Shown: positions 12,916-21,468, counted from the first letter of the stretch. The stretch: DNA of 38,607 bases from a virus (IMGVR_UViG_3300011253_000870:1-38607), one strand, 5' to 3'. Notes: generated by a model from the sequence alone, not told the origin. Numbers and translations: made by a program.

Positions 12916-13634
12916 TGGATATTTTAAAAGACAAGAACCGTAGGATATTAGTCATTAGTGACTTACATATTCCCTATGAACACCCTGACAGTCTTGCGTA
13001 TTTAAAGGCTCTAAAGAAAGAGATTAACCCTACTAGAGTTGTCTCACTTGGAGATGAGCTTGATAAACACGCCCTTTCTTACCATGATAATAACCCAGAC
13101 CTTCCAAGTGCCGGGGATGAATTAGCCATGTCTATAGAGAGACTACAGGCTTACTACAAACTATTCCCTAAAATGGATATTGTAGAATCTAACCACGGTA
13201 GTATGGTATACAGAAAAGCATTGACTCATGGTTTACCTAAAGCTTATGTGAAGGACTACAATCAAGTATTAGGAGCACCTAAAGGGTGGGTTTGGCATGA
13301 GAACTTAATGTTGCAGTATAAAGACAATGCGCCTATATTTATAACTCACGGTATGTCAGCTAATGTTATGAAAGTTGTTGAACAGTACGGTATGAATGTA
13401 GTACAGGGTCACTTTCACTCTACATATTCGATAGGATATATGTCTAACCCAACTCATTTACTTTGGGGATTACAAGGTGGGTGTATGGTTGATCAGAAGA
13501 GTCTTGCATTTGCATACTCTAAGTTATTTAGAAAGCGTTTCATTATAGGATGCTCAGCAATCATAGACGGCCAGCCTGTATTGTATCCTATGATCCTAAA
13601 CGAAGATGGACGCTGGGTTGGAAAGTTAGTATGA
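12915..13634 (+). CDS. Metallophosphoesterase
   Basis: 239 residues with the complete calcineurin-like signature in order: D16-x-H18 (SDLH), G46-D47 (LGDELD), N93-H94 (ESNHG), H145 (ITHG) and G165-H166-x-H168 (GHFHS). This binds two metals and hydrolyses phosphomonoesters or diesters. Phage members include DNA-repair-type nucleases and nucleotide phosphatases; the substrate cannot be read here. Its neighbours (pyrophosphohydrolase, Cas4-like nuclease) suggest nucleic acid or nucleotide metabolism. The stop overlaps the next start. Confidence 0.88.
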   Translation: MDILKDKNRRILVISDLHIPYEHPDSLAYLKALKKEINPTRVVSLGDELDKHALSYHDNNPDLPSAGDELAMSIERLQAYYKLFPKMDIVESNHGSMVYRKALTHGLPKAYVKDYNQVLGAPKGWVWHENLMLQYKDNAPIFITHGMSANVMKVVEQYGMNVVQGHFHSTYSIGYMSNPTHLLWGLQGGCMVDQKSLAFAYSKLFRKRFIIGCSAIIDGQPVLYPMILNEDGRWVGKLV

Positions 13635-13795
13635 GACCTTACGGTGAGATCATGTGTGAGATGGAACCATTACTAGAAGAGATGTGTGATGATCACGAGA
13701 TGCAATTACACGAGGTATTAGGAGCCGTTGAAGCATGGGTTAAATTTCATAGACCAGACGCAATAGAGGAATTGGAGGACTACGATGAAGTATGA
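13631..13795 (+). CDS. Hypothetical small acidic protein
   Basis: 54 residues from ATG 13631 overlapping the phosphoesterase stop. Very acidic, helical, methionine-rich N-terminus (MCEMEPLLEEMCDDHEMQLH). Overlaps the next gene by 11 bases. No family is recognised. Confidence 0.6.
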   Translation: MRPYGEIMCEMEPLLEEMCDDHEMQLHEVLGAVEAWVKFHRPDAIEELEDYDEV

Positions 13796-14111
13796 AGACA
13801 GACAAGAATTAAAGAGATTATCTTTGTTAGCATTCGGGAGAACCGGTAGATACAAGACCATTATGAGGCGTGGACGTAAAGAGTTCAACACTGATGGTTC
13901 ATTTAAACACACTGTACCTATTACAGTACAAGAGATAACCGACACGATGAATTATATACTAGAACAGAGAGAAGCAAATCAACAACGTATTTTGGAGGAA
14001 TTAAATGGGAGATCGATTAACGAAGGAACAAGTGAAACAGCACGACAAGATGGTGGAACAGAGACAGTTAGAGAGAGCCCAGAAGTTAGTGAGTCAAGCG
14101 ATAAAGCATGA
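13785..14111 (+). CDS. Hypothetical protein with overprinted C-terminus
   Basis: 108 residues; ATG 13785 follows GGAGGAC. The N-terminal half is basic (KYEDRQELKRLSLLAFGRTGRYKT, IMRRGRKEF) and may bind nucleic acid. After a helix (about 46-75) the last 35 residues are low-complexity Ser/Glu/Thr, encoded in the 107 bases where this frame overlaps the pyrophosphohydrolase gene. The tail is therefore probably a by-product of the overlap. Confidence 0.6.
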   Translation: MKYEDRQELKRLSLLAFGRTGRYKTIMRRGRKEFNTDGSFKHTVPITVQEITDTMNYILEQREANQQRILEELNGRSINEGTSETARQDGGTETVRESPEVSESSDKA

Positions 14112-14406
14112 TGGTGGTGCGGATAAGCCACCGATGGGTTTAATACCACAGACTGCACTTAAAGAAGTCGCAAAGGTTCTTGATTTTGGTGCATCTAAAT
14201 ACTCAGCACATAATTGGAGAAACGGATTTGACCACAGTAGATTGTATGATGCGGTTCTAAGACACGTAGGGGCTTACATTGACGGTGAAGACTTAGATGA
14301 AGACTCTGGTTTATCTCACATAGCACACGCTACTTGTGGGTGTTTAATGTTACTAGAGCATATCCTAAAAGATATGGGTAATGACGATAGGTATAAAGGT
14401 GAGTAA
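14005..14406 (+). CDS. MazG-like dATP/dGTP pyrophosphohydrolase family protein (DUF5664)
   Basis: 133 residues; ATG 14005 is preceded by GGAGGAATTAA, a strong ribosome site inside the previous gene. The core KEVAKVLDFGASKYSAHNWRNG (about 53-74), then RLYDAVLRHVGAYIDGEDLDEDSGLSHIAHATCGCLMLLEHI (79-120), is the typical pattern of the family annotated as dATP/dGTP diphosphohydrolase. Its acidic residues and histidines bind metal in an all-helical MazG-like fold. Members clean or shape dNTP pools, and relatives act in phages with 2-aminoadenine DNA. No PurZ-like gene is seen here, so modified DNA should not be assumed. Confidence 0.8.
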   Translation: MGDRLTKEQVKQHDKMVEQRQLERAQKLVSQAIKHDGGADKPPMGLIPQTALKEVAKVLDFGASKYSAHNWRNGFDHSRLYDAVLRHVGAYIDGEDLDEDSGLSHIAHATCGCLMLLEHILKDMGNDDRYKGE

Positions 14407-15334
14407 ACTAATTAGTTATAGTGCGTGGACTAAATATCATATGTGCGGTAAGATGTATGATATCCACTATAATAAGAGACTAAGACCGAAGGGTACTACT
14501 TCAGCTCTATTGTTTGGAGTTGCTATGGATGAAGCTCTCAACGCCTTACTACTAAAGACCGGTGACCCCGTTGAGGTATTTAAAGAGAACTTTACCTATG
14601 AAATGTGTAAGGATATCAGGTGGTTCAAAGCTGACCTAGATCCAGAGATACTAACAGAAGAACAGTTAAACAAAGTTAAAGGTAAAAGCGAAGGGTATAT
14701 CACATGGGCTTGTATGAGAGTCAAAGGAAGAATGTTAATAGAACAATATATAGAGCAAATCATACCGCTCATAACGGAGGTACATGATGTCCAGCTGGAA
14801 ACCACGCGCCCCGGATTCATCGATGCCATCTTATCCCTTAGAGGCTACGGTATGGTACTCATTGACCACAAAACTAGTTCACGATACTACAAGAGAGACG
14901 CTGTTACGAGCAGTAGCCAACTGGCACTATACGCAAAACAGACCGGTCTTAGCAAAGCGGGTTTTATCGTGCTGCACAAACAAATCAATAAGAATAAAGT
15001 CAAAACCTGTAGAGACTGCGGATCTAGTACTACGACATCACACAAGACTTGCAACCAAACTGTTGCTGGTGTTAGGTGCCACGGTGGGTTTGATATACTA
15101 CTTAACCCTCAAGCCCTTATACAAGTTATTGTTGATGATATTCCGGTTGCCACGCAGGATGCTGTTGAGAAGTCGGTTCAACAAACAGAAAAGGCTATTG
15201 CCGCCGGATCGTTTCCGATGAACTTGAACCAGTGTGATAATGTATTCGGCAGAAGATGTCCTTATTATGACCTATGTAGAACAGGTGACAAGACTGGATT
15301 AGAGAAGGCTAAAGAAAGGGTCAAGAAGAAATGA
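14381..15334 (+). CDS. Cas4/RecB-like PD-(D/E)XK exonuclease with Fe-S cysteines
   Basis: 317 residues. The nuclease core is GFIDAIL (D148) and VLIDHKTSS (D162, K164), followed by a QxxxY-type helix SSQLALYAKQTG (179-190). Four cysteines match a Cas4/AddB iron-sulphur cluster: C22 (YHMCGKMY) and C285, C293, C299 (CPYYDLC). An extra zinc-ribbon-like insertion lies between them (C210, C213, C224, C233). The enzyme probably resects DNA ends for the Erf annealing protein encoded further on. The start could be ATG 14381 or GTG 14399; the second gives the family-like N-terminus VSKLISYSAW. It overlaps the previous gene. Confidence 0.85.
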   Translation: MTIGIKVSKLISYSAWTKYHMCGKMYDIHYNKRLRPKGTTSALLFGVAMDEALNALLLKTGDPVEVFKENFTYEMCKDIRWFKADLDPEILTEEQLNKVKGKSEGYITWACMRVKGRMLIEQYIEQIIPLITEVHDVQLETTRPGFIDAILSLRGYGMVLIDHKTSSRYYKRDAVTSSSQLALYAKQTGLSKAGFIVLHKQINKNKVKTCRDCGSSTTTSHKTCNQTVAGVRCHGGFDILLNPQALIQVIVDDIPVATQDAVEKSVQQTEKAIAAGSFPMNLNQCDNVFGRRCPYYDLCRTGDKTGLEKAKERVKKK

Positions 15335-15573
15335 ATACTATCGGATGGATAGGAACCCAACTACTAGCTTGGTGCGGTTTACCAGCTGTAATAGATGTAG
15401 TTCAAAGTGGAACAGCTGTGGGATACTCTATAGTCTTTTTGCTTATGTGGTTATCAGGAGAAATATTATCATTAATTTATGTACTGAATATGAAGGAGAT
15501 ACCGGTACCTATACTAGTCAACTATTTTATTAACATTTTTTTAATTTCAATCATAGTGTATTACAAGATATAG
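15331..15573 (+). CDS. Three-span membrane protein, PQ-loop/SemiSWEET-like
   Basis: 80 residues with three hydrophobic spans (about 5-20, 31-51, 57-78). The arrangement GTQLLAWCGLPAVIDVVQSGTAVGYS then LLMWLSGEILSLIYVL resembles one PQ-loop triple-helix bundle, the unit of bacterial SemiSWEET sugar transporters, with the proline of the PQ motif kept but not the glutamine. It starts on the stop of the nuclease gene. A transport role is only suggested by this resemblance; an otherwise unknown membrane protein is the alternative. Confidence 0.55.
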   Translation: MNTIGWIGTQLLAWCGLPAVIDVVQSGTAVGYSIVFLLMWLSGEILSLIYVLNMKEIPVPILVNYFINIFLISIIVYYKI

Positions 15574-15574
15574 C

Positions 15575-15603
15575 TTGACAAATGAGTTAAAGTTTGATAT
15601 AAT
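15575..15603 (+). promoter_or_regulatory. Perfect sigma70 promoter of the replication operon
   Basis: TTGACA (15575-15580), 17 bases, TATAAT (15598-15603), all twelve bases consensus, directly behind the stop codon at 15573. The Erf-like gene starts at 15627 after AAAGGAG. The promoter drives annealase, primase-helicase and polymerase. Confidence 0.92.
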
Positions 15604-15626
15604 ATAACAATAAAGGAGAATAGAAC

Positions 15627-16076
15627 ATGGATCAAAAACAACCAGAAGAAGTAAAAACAAACTTACTGCTACAGAAGATGGCAGCTGCTAAAGCAGATAT
15701 GAGTAAACTAGTCAAATCGGCTAAGAACCCATTCTTCAATTCAAACTATGCAGACTTAGGTGCCCACCTTGCGACAGTAGAACCGGCACTAACTAAACAC
15801 GGTTTAATCTTAACACAACCTACTGGTGGAAACCAATTGGGTAACTTTGTGGTATCAAGAATTAGTGATATCTCAACCGGTGAGTTTCTAGAGGCATCTA
15901 TTAAGCTTCCAGAATTAAACGATATGCAGAAGTTAGGTAGTGCCATCACTTACGCTAGACGTTACACATTAGGTTCTTTGCTTGCAATGGCAGCCGAGGA
16001 TGATGATGGAAACAGTGCTAGTGGTTTGAAAGCTAAGGGTAAGCCTAGTAAGAAGGGGTCTTCTAATGACTTCTAG
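15627..16076 (+). CDS. erf: Erf-family single-strand annealing recombinase
   Basis: 149 residues. Two family hallmarks are clear: NPFFNSNYADLGAHLATVEPALTKHGL (about 34-60) and MQKLGSAITYARRYTLGSLLAMAAEDDDGN (about 104-133). Erf proteins form rings that anneal complementary single strands, for genome circularisation or recombination in phages such as P22. The C-terminal tail is short and basic, so this is a minimal form (P22 Erf is about 205 residues). It leads the replication operon and works logically with the Cas4-like nuclease. The terminal bases overlap the next gene. Confidence 0.92.
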   Translation: MDQKQPEEVKTNLLLQKMAAAKADMSKLVKSAKNPFFNSNYADLGAHLATVEPALTKHGLILTQPTGGNQLGNFVVSRISDISTGEFLEASIKLPELNDMQKLGSAITYARRYTLGSLLAMAAEDDDGNSASGLKAKGKPSKKGSSNDF

Positions 16077-16257
16077 GGATAAGACAGAAATATTATTCGC
16101 CCTGATATTAGGGTTGGGCGGAGGGTTCGTAATAGGGTCATTCGGCTCTGCCTACGGAATATCAATACCGGTAATACTAATAAGCGCAGCACTGTTCGGG
16201 TTCTTCGCTGTCCCACCCATGGCTAAGACATTAGCTGGTAACAATGAAGAAGATTAG
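16066..16257 (+). CDS. Small two-span membrane protein
   Basis: 63 residues, ATG inside the end of the Erf gene. Two glycine-rich hydrophobic segments (about 9-30 and 33-54) are separated by a tight turn; the last residues are acidic (NNEED). The small-residue packing is like that of ring-forming or hairpin membrane proteins. Its presence in the replication operon could mean membrane attachment of replication, but the function is unknown. Confidence 0.6.
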   Translation: MTSRDKTEILFALILGLGGGFVIGSFGSAYGISIPVILISAALFGFFAVPPMAKTLAGNNEED

Positions 16258-16311
16258 TCATTATATTCAGTGGGGGTCCTTGTGGCTCCCGGTTTTCGTG
16301 GAGGAAACATC

Positions 16312-16551
16312 ATGCAATGTAAATGTGGTAAAGAAACAAAAACAGTTACCTTTAAAACCTTCAGCTACGAGTACTGTGAAGACTGTAAAATTGAAGTAAC
16401 AGAAGAAGCTGAAACCAAAGGAATACCTATGCCTAAATTCGTGGGTGAATTCGCCGGGTTAGAGATACTAGACAAGCCTAGAAAGACCAAACAATATAAA
16501 TATTCAAATGGTTATTGGGCATGGACCCATGATTCAGAAGGAGCTGACTAA
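16312..16551 (+). CDS. Small zinc-ribbon protein
   Basis: 79 residues from ATG 16312 after GGAGG. The N-terminal 30 residues hold a C-x-C and C-x-x-C pair (MQCKCGKET, YCEDCKIE), the pattern of a zinc ribbon. The rest is polar and aromatic. The start shares one base with no upstream gene but the stop overlaps the primase-helicase ATG. A GC-rich hairpin (GGG/CCC, 16272-16290) lies just before the ribosome site. Confidence 0.7.
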   Translation: MQCKCGKETKTVTFKTFSYEYCEDCKIEVTEEAETKGIPMPKFVGEFAGLEILDKPRKTKQYKYSNGYWAWTHDSEGAD

Positions 16552-18038
16552 TGAAATTCTCAGTATCAAAGGGTAACCAAAACTTCAAACCGGTAGACGA
16601 TTCTTTTGTAGACTTCGCTACCCACATGACTTTCTATAACTATTCAATGTCTACTTTTAAAGACAATGACCGTAAGAACAAGAACTTTCTATTTGCTGAA
16701 GCAGTAGCTCTAGACTTCGACGGAGGGTTAACTATAGCAGAAGCCAAGCTTAGGTTCGCACAGTATCAACATATCATAGCACCAACTAGATCACATCAGG
16801 TTGTAAAGCATGGTATTAAGTGTGACAGATTCAGGGTTGTTATCCCGTTAGATAAACCGGTTGATAGTATAGCCGACTATGAAGAGACCGTTAAGGCATT
16901 ACTCAAAGCTAACCCAGAAGCAGACAAGGCTTGTAAAGACCCAGCTAGAATGTTCTATCCATCAACTCATGTTGAGTCTATTAGATATGAAGGTCAAACT
17001 ATACCAACTAGAAAGGCTAAACCTAAAGAGAAGAAAGAACCAACCAAGGCTATCATAGGACAGAAGGGCAAGCTATTACCGGATACTTTACGCTTCCTAC
17101 TCTTCGGTGCTCCAGCTGGTGAGAGAAACCACACATTATTCGCCGCTGCTAAAGATATGCAGGGTCAGGGGTATACAATTGGTGAAGCTACACTAAATAT
17201 AAGTAATATGATCGAACACGGTGGTGACTGGGCACATAGCGACCTATCAGAAAAGGACATAGAGACTATAGAGAATGCTTATAGTACAGAGACTAAGGAT
17301 GATGTTAGAGTAAAGGACAGACCGAGTTTTAACTTTCAATCAATCGGTGATCTATATGAAGCAGATCTTAAGGTTGAATGGTTGGCTAAAGAGTTATTGA
17401 TAGCCGGTGGTATATCACTATTAGCTGCTAGACCCAAGTCTGGTAAGTCTACATTGGTTAGACAATTAGCTAAGGCTGTATGTAAAGGTGAAGAGTTCTT
17501 AGGGCGTGAAGTAGAGAAGGGTAGGGTTGCTTATCTTGCGCTAGAGGAACATCCTGCCATGCTACAGCACCAATTCAAGACTATCGGATTGACTAAAGAT
17601 GATGATATAATGTTACATGTTGGTCCTATCTATGGTGAGAACAGAGCTGATACACTAATCGGATACCTTAAAGACTATGAAGCTAAGCTGGTTGTTATTG
17701 ATACACTAGCCCTATTTGCTGGTATCGAAGACAGTAACTCATACGATAAGGTTAACAAGTCGATGGAACAGGTTAGACGTATAGCAAGGGAAACTAACTC
17801 TCATGTGATGCTTATACACCATACTACGAAGTCTGATGTCACTAGTACTAACTCTATCATGGGTTCACAAGCCTACTTAGGAGCAGTAGACACGGCTATG
17901 ATTATCAATTGTACCGGACCGAAACGATTCTTAACTTCTGTGGGACGGGGCTTGTCAAACTTCAACAACTGTGAGATACTCTTTGATAAGGAAAAAGAAA
18001 CCTACACATTAGGAGTCGAACTTGATACAGAGTTTTAA
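16551..18038 (+). CDS. Primase-helicase (PrimPol-like domain plus RepA-type ATPase)
   Basis: 495 residues in two parts. Residues about 25-155 resemble an archaeo-eukaryotic primase/PrimPol domain: AVALDFDGG (D55, D57 metal ligands), PTRSHQ (S81-H82) and CDRFRVVIPLDKPV, then DPARMFYPS. Residues about 265-495 are a RecA-fold helicase of the RepA/AAA_25 type: Walker A ARPKSGKST (K299), Walker B KLVVIDTLALF (D384) and the sensor VMLIHHT. The fusion would prime synthesis and unwind DNA ahead of the phage polymerase. The gene ends 17 bases inside the polymerase gene. Confidence 0.9.
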   Translation: MKFSVSKGNQNFKPVDDSFVDFATHMTFYNYSMSTFKDNDRKNKNFLFAEAVALDFDGGLTIAEAKLRFAQYQHIIAPTRSHQVVKHGIKCDRFRVVIPLDKPVDSIADYEETVKALLKANPEADKACKDPARMFYPSTHVESIRYEGQTIPTRKAKPKEKKEPTKAIIGQKGKLLPDTLRFLLFGAPAGERNHTLFAAAKDMQGQGYTIGEATLNISNMIEHGGDWAHSDLSEKDIETIENAYSTETKDDVRVKDRPSFNFQSIGDLYEADLKVEWLAKELLIAGGISLLAARPKSGKSTLVRQLAKAVCKGEEFLGREVEKGRVAYLALEEHPAMLQHQFKTIGLTKDDDIMLHVGPIYGENRADTLIGYLKDYEAKLVVIDTLALFAGIEDSNSYDKVNKSMEQVRRIARETNSHVMLIHHTTKSDVTSTNSIMGSQAYLGAVDTAMIINCTGPKRFLTSVGRGLSNFNNCEILFDKEKETYTLGVELDTEF

Positions 18039-20169
18039 TAAGCTGGTATACGGCAAGGATGAGAGAGAACGAATAACTGGTATTGAGCTTGGTGAGAATG
18101 ACGCTACTATATACTACTCTAATGGTACATCTGAAATAGAAGAGTTTGAACGGTACATAGTATTCAAGTCACATCAACTCAAGGGAAAATGTGGTAAGTT
18201 ACATGGTGAACAAGCCTTCAAGCATTTCTCTAAATACAAATCAAAGAAAGAGTTCTGGGAAGCTAAGAGACAAGCACCATACCCTCATTACTTCTGTCCT
18301 AGAGATGATCATCAACAGTACATGCTAAAGACCGGTGCGACTATGTATAAGGGTATGAAGTACGATGATCTAACTATACTATCATTTGATATTGAGACTA
18401 ACGGTCTATTGATTAACAATGACTCAGTTACATACATGATCAGTGCCACAATGAAGGATGCATTTGGTAGGTCCACTAAACTATTCAGCTTAGATAATTA
18501 CTCAACTCAACAGGATATGATTAGAGCATTCTGCGCATACGTTACAGCTCACAATCCAGATGTATTAACTGGACATAACATACTAGGATATGATATACCT
18601 TTTCTACAGAAGTGCTACGGTAAACAGCTACCTCTAGGTAGAGATGGATCGGGTGTAAAGATATCAGGTCGGGAGAGGATATTTAGAAAGGACGGACACC
18701 GTACCTACAGCTTCACTAATGCTAAGGTACACGGTAGAGAGATAGTAGACACATTCTATCTTGCAATGAAGTATGACTTTCAAAACAAATACAACTCATA
18801 TGGACTAAAGAGTATTATCGAGCAAGAGGGTATGATAACTGAAGGGAGACAGTTTTATGATGCTGCTACTATTAAAGACAATTGGAAGATCGACTCTGAG
18901 CGCCAAAAGATTAAAGAGTACTGTATCAATGATAGTCAAGATTCTCTCAATCTATGTGACCTTATGCTCCCGAATTACTTCTATTATGTACAAGCTTTAC
19001 CGTTGGGGTTACAAGAGGCCGTACTTACCGCAACAGGTTCTCAAATTAATGCCATTATGGTTAGATCATACTTGCAGGATAGAATGGCTATACCAGAAGC
19101 TTCAGAGTCCTCTAGTTTTGAGGGCGCAATCAGCTTCGGTAATCCGGGCATATATTCTGATATTAATAAAGTCGATGTTGCGTCGCTATACCCCTCGATC
19201 ATCTTAGAGTACGGTATATTTGATAGGAAGAAAGACCCACAAGGTAACTTCTTAAACATCGTTAAGGAATTAACAACAGACCGGTTAAAGAACAAGGCTT
19301 TAGCTAAAGAAACAGGAGACAGGTACTACAGTGATATGGAACAAGCCCAAAAGATTCTCATTAACTCGGCATACGGTTTCATGGGGGCACCAGGACTTAA
19401 CTTTAACAGTCCAGAGAATGCTGCCAAGGTCACGAGGTACGGTAGGGAGATACTACAGAAGGGCATCGACTGGGTGTCCGATAAAGGATATACACTAGTT
19501 AACGTTGACACGGACTCTTTTGCGTACACTACAAGTAGTAGGTTATCCGAGCGTGACTTTGAAGCCCAATTGGATGAGATCAATGCGCTGTTTCCTGATG
19601 GTATTAGTTGGGAGAATGATGGACAGTTTAAGAGGTTTATTGTAGTAAAGACTAAGAACTATGTCTTACAGGATTACGAAAAGAATGTAGTAATTAAAGG
19701 CAGCGGACTTAAGGCTACTATGAAAGAACCGGCTTTGAAGGAATTCATTGCAGAGTTCATTACTAGGATGCTTAATAACCAAAGAGAGAACCGGTTGATT
19801 GAACTATATAATGATTATGCTAAAGAGATACTGGATATAGATGATATAACTAGATGGAGTAGCAAGAAGACTATAACAAAAGCTATACTTACGGGAGAGA
19901 GAACTAATGAAACTAAGATACGAGAAGCTTTTCAGGGTCAGGTATTCGATGAAGGGGACAGGATATACACGTTTTTTGATCATGATGATAGCATATGCCT
20001 TAATACTAACTTCGTGGGCACTTATTCAGTGGACCGGTTGTTGTTGAAACTATACAATACGGTTAAGATATTCAGTACTGTATTTGATATTAGTGTATTC
20101 CCTAATTATAAACTCAAGAGAAACAAAGAGTTACTAGCCCAGTTAGAACAACCAGACTTAGCTGTATAA
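18022..20169 (+). CDS. DNA polymerase, family B, with 3'-5' exonuclease
   Basis: 715 residues, compact for the family. Exonuclease motifs: Exo I SFDIET (D123, E125), Exo II HNILGYDIPF (D191), Exo III YCINDSQD (Y300, D304). Polymerase motifs: A DVASLYPSI (D385), B KILINSAYGF (K444, N448), C VDTDS (D496, D498) and the KxY-type KTKNY (545-547). All catalytic residues are intact. Only about 60 residues separate motifs A and B, so no long TPR insertions of protein-primed polymerases are seen. The best start is TTG 18022 with AGGAG at seven bases; no good ATG lies near. Last gene of the replication operon. Confidence 0.95.
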   Translation: MIQSFNKLVYGKDERERITGIELGENDATIYYSNGTSEIEEFERYIVFKSHQLKGKCGKLHGEQAFKHFSKYKSKKEFWEAKRQAPYPHYFCPRDDHQQYMLKTGATMYKGMKYDDLTILSFDIETNGLLINNDSVTYMISATMKDAFGRSTKLFSLDNYSTQQDMIRAFCAYVTAHNPDVLTGHNILGYDIPFLQKCYGKQLPLGRDGSGVKISGRERIFRKDGHRTYSFTNAKVHGREIVDTFYLAMKYDFQNKYNSYGLKSIIEQEGMITEGRQFYDAATIKDNWKIDSERQKIKEYCINDSQDSLNLCDLMLPNYFYYVQALPLGLQEAVLTATGSQINAIMVRSYLQDRMAIPEASESSSFEGAISFGNPGIYSDINKVDVASLYPSIILEYGIFDRKKDPQGNFLNIVKELTTDRLKNKALAKETGDRYYSDMEQAQKILINSAYGFMGAPGLNFNSPENAAKVTRYGREILQKGIDWVSDKGYTLVNVDTDSFAYTTSSRLSERDFEAQLDEINALFPDGISWENDGQFKRFIVVKTKNYVLQDYEKNVVIKGSGLKATMKEPALKEFIAEFITRMLNNQRENRLIELYNDYAKEILDIDDITRWSSKKTITKAILTGERTNETKIREAFQGQVFDEGDRIYTFFDHDDSICLNTNFVGTYSVDRLLLKLYNTVKIFSTVFDISVFPNYKLKRNKELLAQLEQPDLAV

Positions 20170-20176
20170 AAGAATA

Positions 20177-20209
20177 CCCCCAACCGCAGGAGACAACATT
20201 GGGAGGGGG
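20177..20209. terminator. Stem-loop between convergent operons
   Basis: CCCCC (20177-20181) pairs with GGGGG (20205-20209), extended by AA/TT with a bulge. On the minus strand it is followed by TATTCTTTT, so it may end the structural operon; on the plus strand no T-run follows, but it may still stop polymerase transcripts. Confidence 0.55.
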
Positions 20210-20228
20210 CATCCAGTAAAGTTTTATA

Positions 20229-20939
20229 TTACCAAGATACTATGATCTTACCAGATCCGCCTGATCCAGCTGTGTTACCACCAGTTGATCCTCCACCACC
20301 TGCACCAGTATTAGCTCCAGCAGATACACCGTTATTACCACTATGAGCACCACCTGCACCACCGTTACCGAACGGACCAGCGCCACCACCAGATCCGCCA
20401 CCGTTAGGGACTGATGTTGCACCAGCTGCACCACCGCTGTAATGTATACCACTACCACCAGCAAAACCCAGTTCTACAATTGAAAAGCTTACAGCACCAC
20501 CCATAGTACACCCAGGAATTGCTCTACCAGCGTCTTTAAACTTATAGTTGACACTATCATTTGAACCATCTACAGCGAGTCCTGTAGCACCCTTAAATAT
20601 TAAAGTACTAGAAGTTGTTGTAGCAGGTGTAAAGCTACTTTGAGAACCGTTACTACTTGATGTAGGCTCTTGACTATCAGGACTACCACCAGCTCCTACT
20701 ATTATAGTCACACTTTCACCAGGAACAACAGGTACAGTATAACTACCATAAGGTGCTCCGTTACCACCCATACCTATATTATTACCACCCGAAGTGCTCT
20801 TCTCAGAACCACCCTGTCCTCCGCCGCAACCGGATACTGTTACAACCGAAACACCATTAGGTACTGTCCATGCTGTAGACGCTGCTGTGAACTCCTGAAT
20901 CCTGTCTGTATCTTCAAAATGTATATTACTTGCACTCAT
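20229..20939 (-). CDS. Glycine-rich tail tip/receptor-binding protein
   Basis: 236 residues. The N-terminal FTAASTAWTVPNGVSVVTVSG (about 18-38) is the entry strand of glycine-rich adhesin domains, followed by CGGGQGG and, in the C-terminal 90 residues, runs of GGGSGGGAG type. Such poly-glycine sandwich domains (as in T4-like gp38 adhesins) present loops that bind host receptors. It is the last gene of the tail operon, where receptor-binding proteins usually sit. Start after AAGGAG. A likely host-range determinant. Confidence 0.75.
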   Translation of the reverse strand: MSASNIHFEDTDRIQEFTAASTAWTVPNGVSVVTVSGCGGGQGGSEKSTSGGNNIGMGGNGAPYGSYTVPVVPGESVTIIVGAGGSPDSQEPTSSSNGSQSSFTPATTTSSTLIFKGATGLAVDGSNDSVNYKFKDAGRAIPGCTMGGAVSFSIVELGFAGGSGIHYSGGAAGATSVPNGGGSGGGAGPFGNGGAGGAHSGNNGVSAGANTGAGGGGSTGGNTAGSGGSGKIIVSW

Positions 20940-20949
20940 GTTTGTCTCC

Positions 20950-21459
20950 TTATACTAGATCGCCGTAGACACTAACGTGAAAATCACCCTGATCTACTTG
21001 TTTCTGTACTAATTGAATTCTATATAAATCGTTCTGAGTTAATACTTCACCACCACTTACAAAGCTAAATGAACTAGAGATTGATCCAACGGTTGATGTT
21101 GTAACTTGTGGTGTTGTAGCTAGTACCGAGTTCCAGTTGACACCGTTATCTGTGCTCACTTCTATGTCTAACTCTATAGTACCAGACGTTGAAGCCTCTA
21201 ATAACGTAACTATAACACTAATTATAGAACCATCAGAAGGGGCTTTGTATACAGGACATCTCTCATTGATTTGTGCAAGAGAATAACTACCGACATCACC
21301 GGTAAAGTTAACGTCTATGATATCGAATTTTCCACTCTCACCTAATAGATCAATCCTTGAATCAAAGTCTTCTTGGTTAGTTCTGATCTGTGTGAATATC
21401 TCTTCTTTTGTTGGTTGACCTGCTACTATATCCGCCGGGTCTAATGCTGTATAAGCCAC
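20950..21459 (-). CDS. Tail fibre/tip-associated protein
   Basis: 169 residues from GTG 21459 after GGAGATATAA. The N-terminal 40 residues look like a helical attachment segment (KEEIFTQIRTNQEDFDSRIDLLGE). Residues 45-169 are beta-rich, with a repeated small-residue pattern like a jelly-roll (IELDIEVSTDNGVNWNSVL). Between the tip protein and the glycine-rich adhesin, it may be the trimeric stalk that holds the adhesin. No family is recognised with certainty. Confidence 0.55.
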   Translation of the reverse strand: MAYTALDPADIVAGQPTKEEIFTQIRTNQEDFDSRIDLLGESGKFDIIDVNFTGDVGSYSLAQINERCPVYKAPSDGSIISVIVTLLEASTSGTIELDIEVSTDNGVNWNSVLATTPQVTTSTVGSISSSFSFVSGGEVLTQNDLYRIQLVQKQVDQGDFHVSVYGDLV

Positions 21460-21468
21460 TTATATCTC

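Noticed and set aside
14005-14406. Evidence for 2-aminoadenine (Z) DNA from the MazG/DUF5664-like gene
   Set aside because: No PurZ-like adenylosuccinate synthetase homologue is in this apparently complete genome and the polymerase is family B; the gene family is widespread without Z-DNA.
20177-20209. A further small gene reading from AGGAGACAAC at 20188 on the plus strand
   Set aside because: Only an ATT codon follows the ribosome-like site and the sequence is better explained by the stem-loop between convergent operons.
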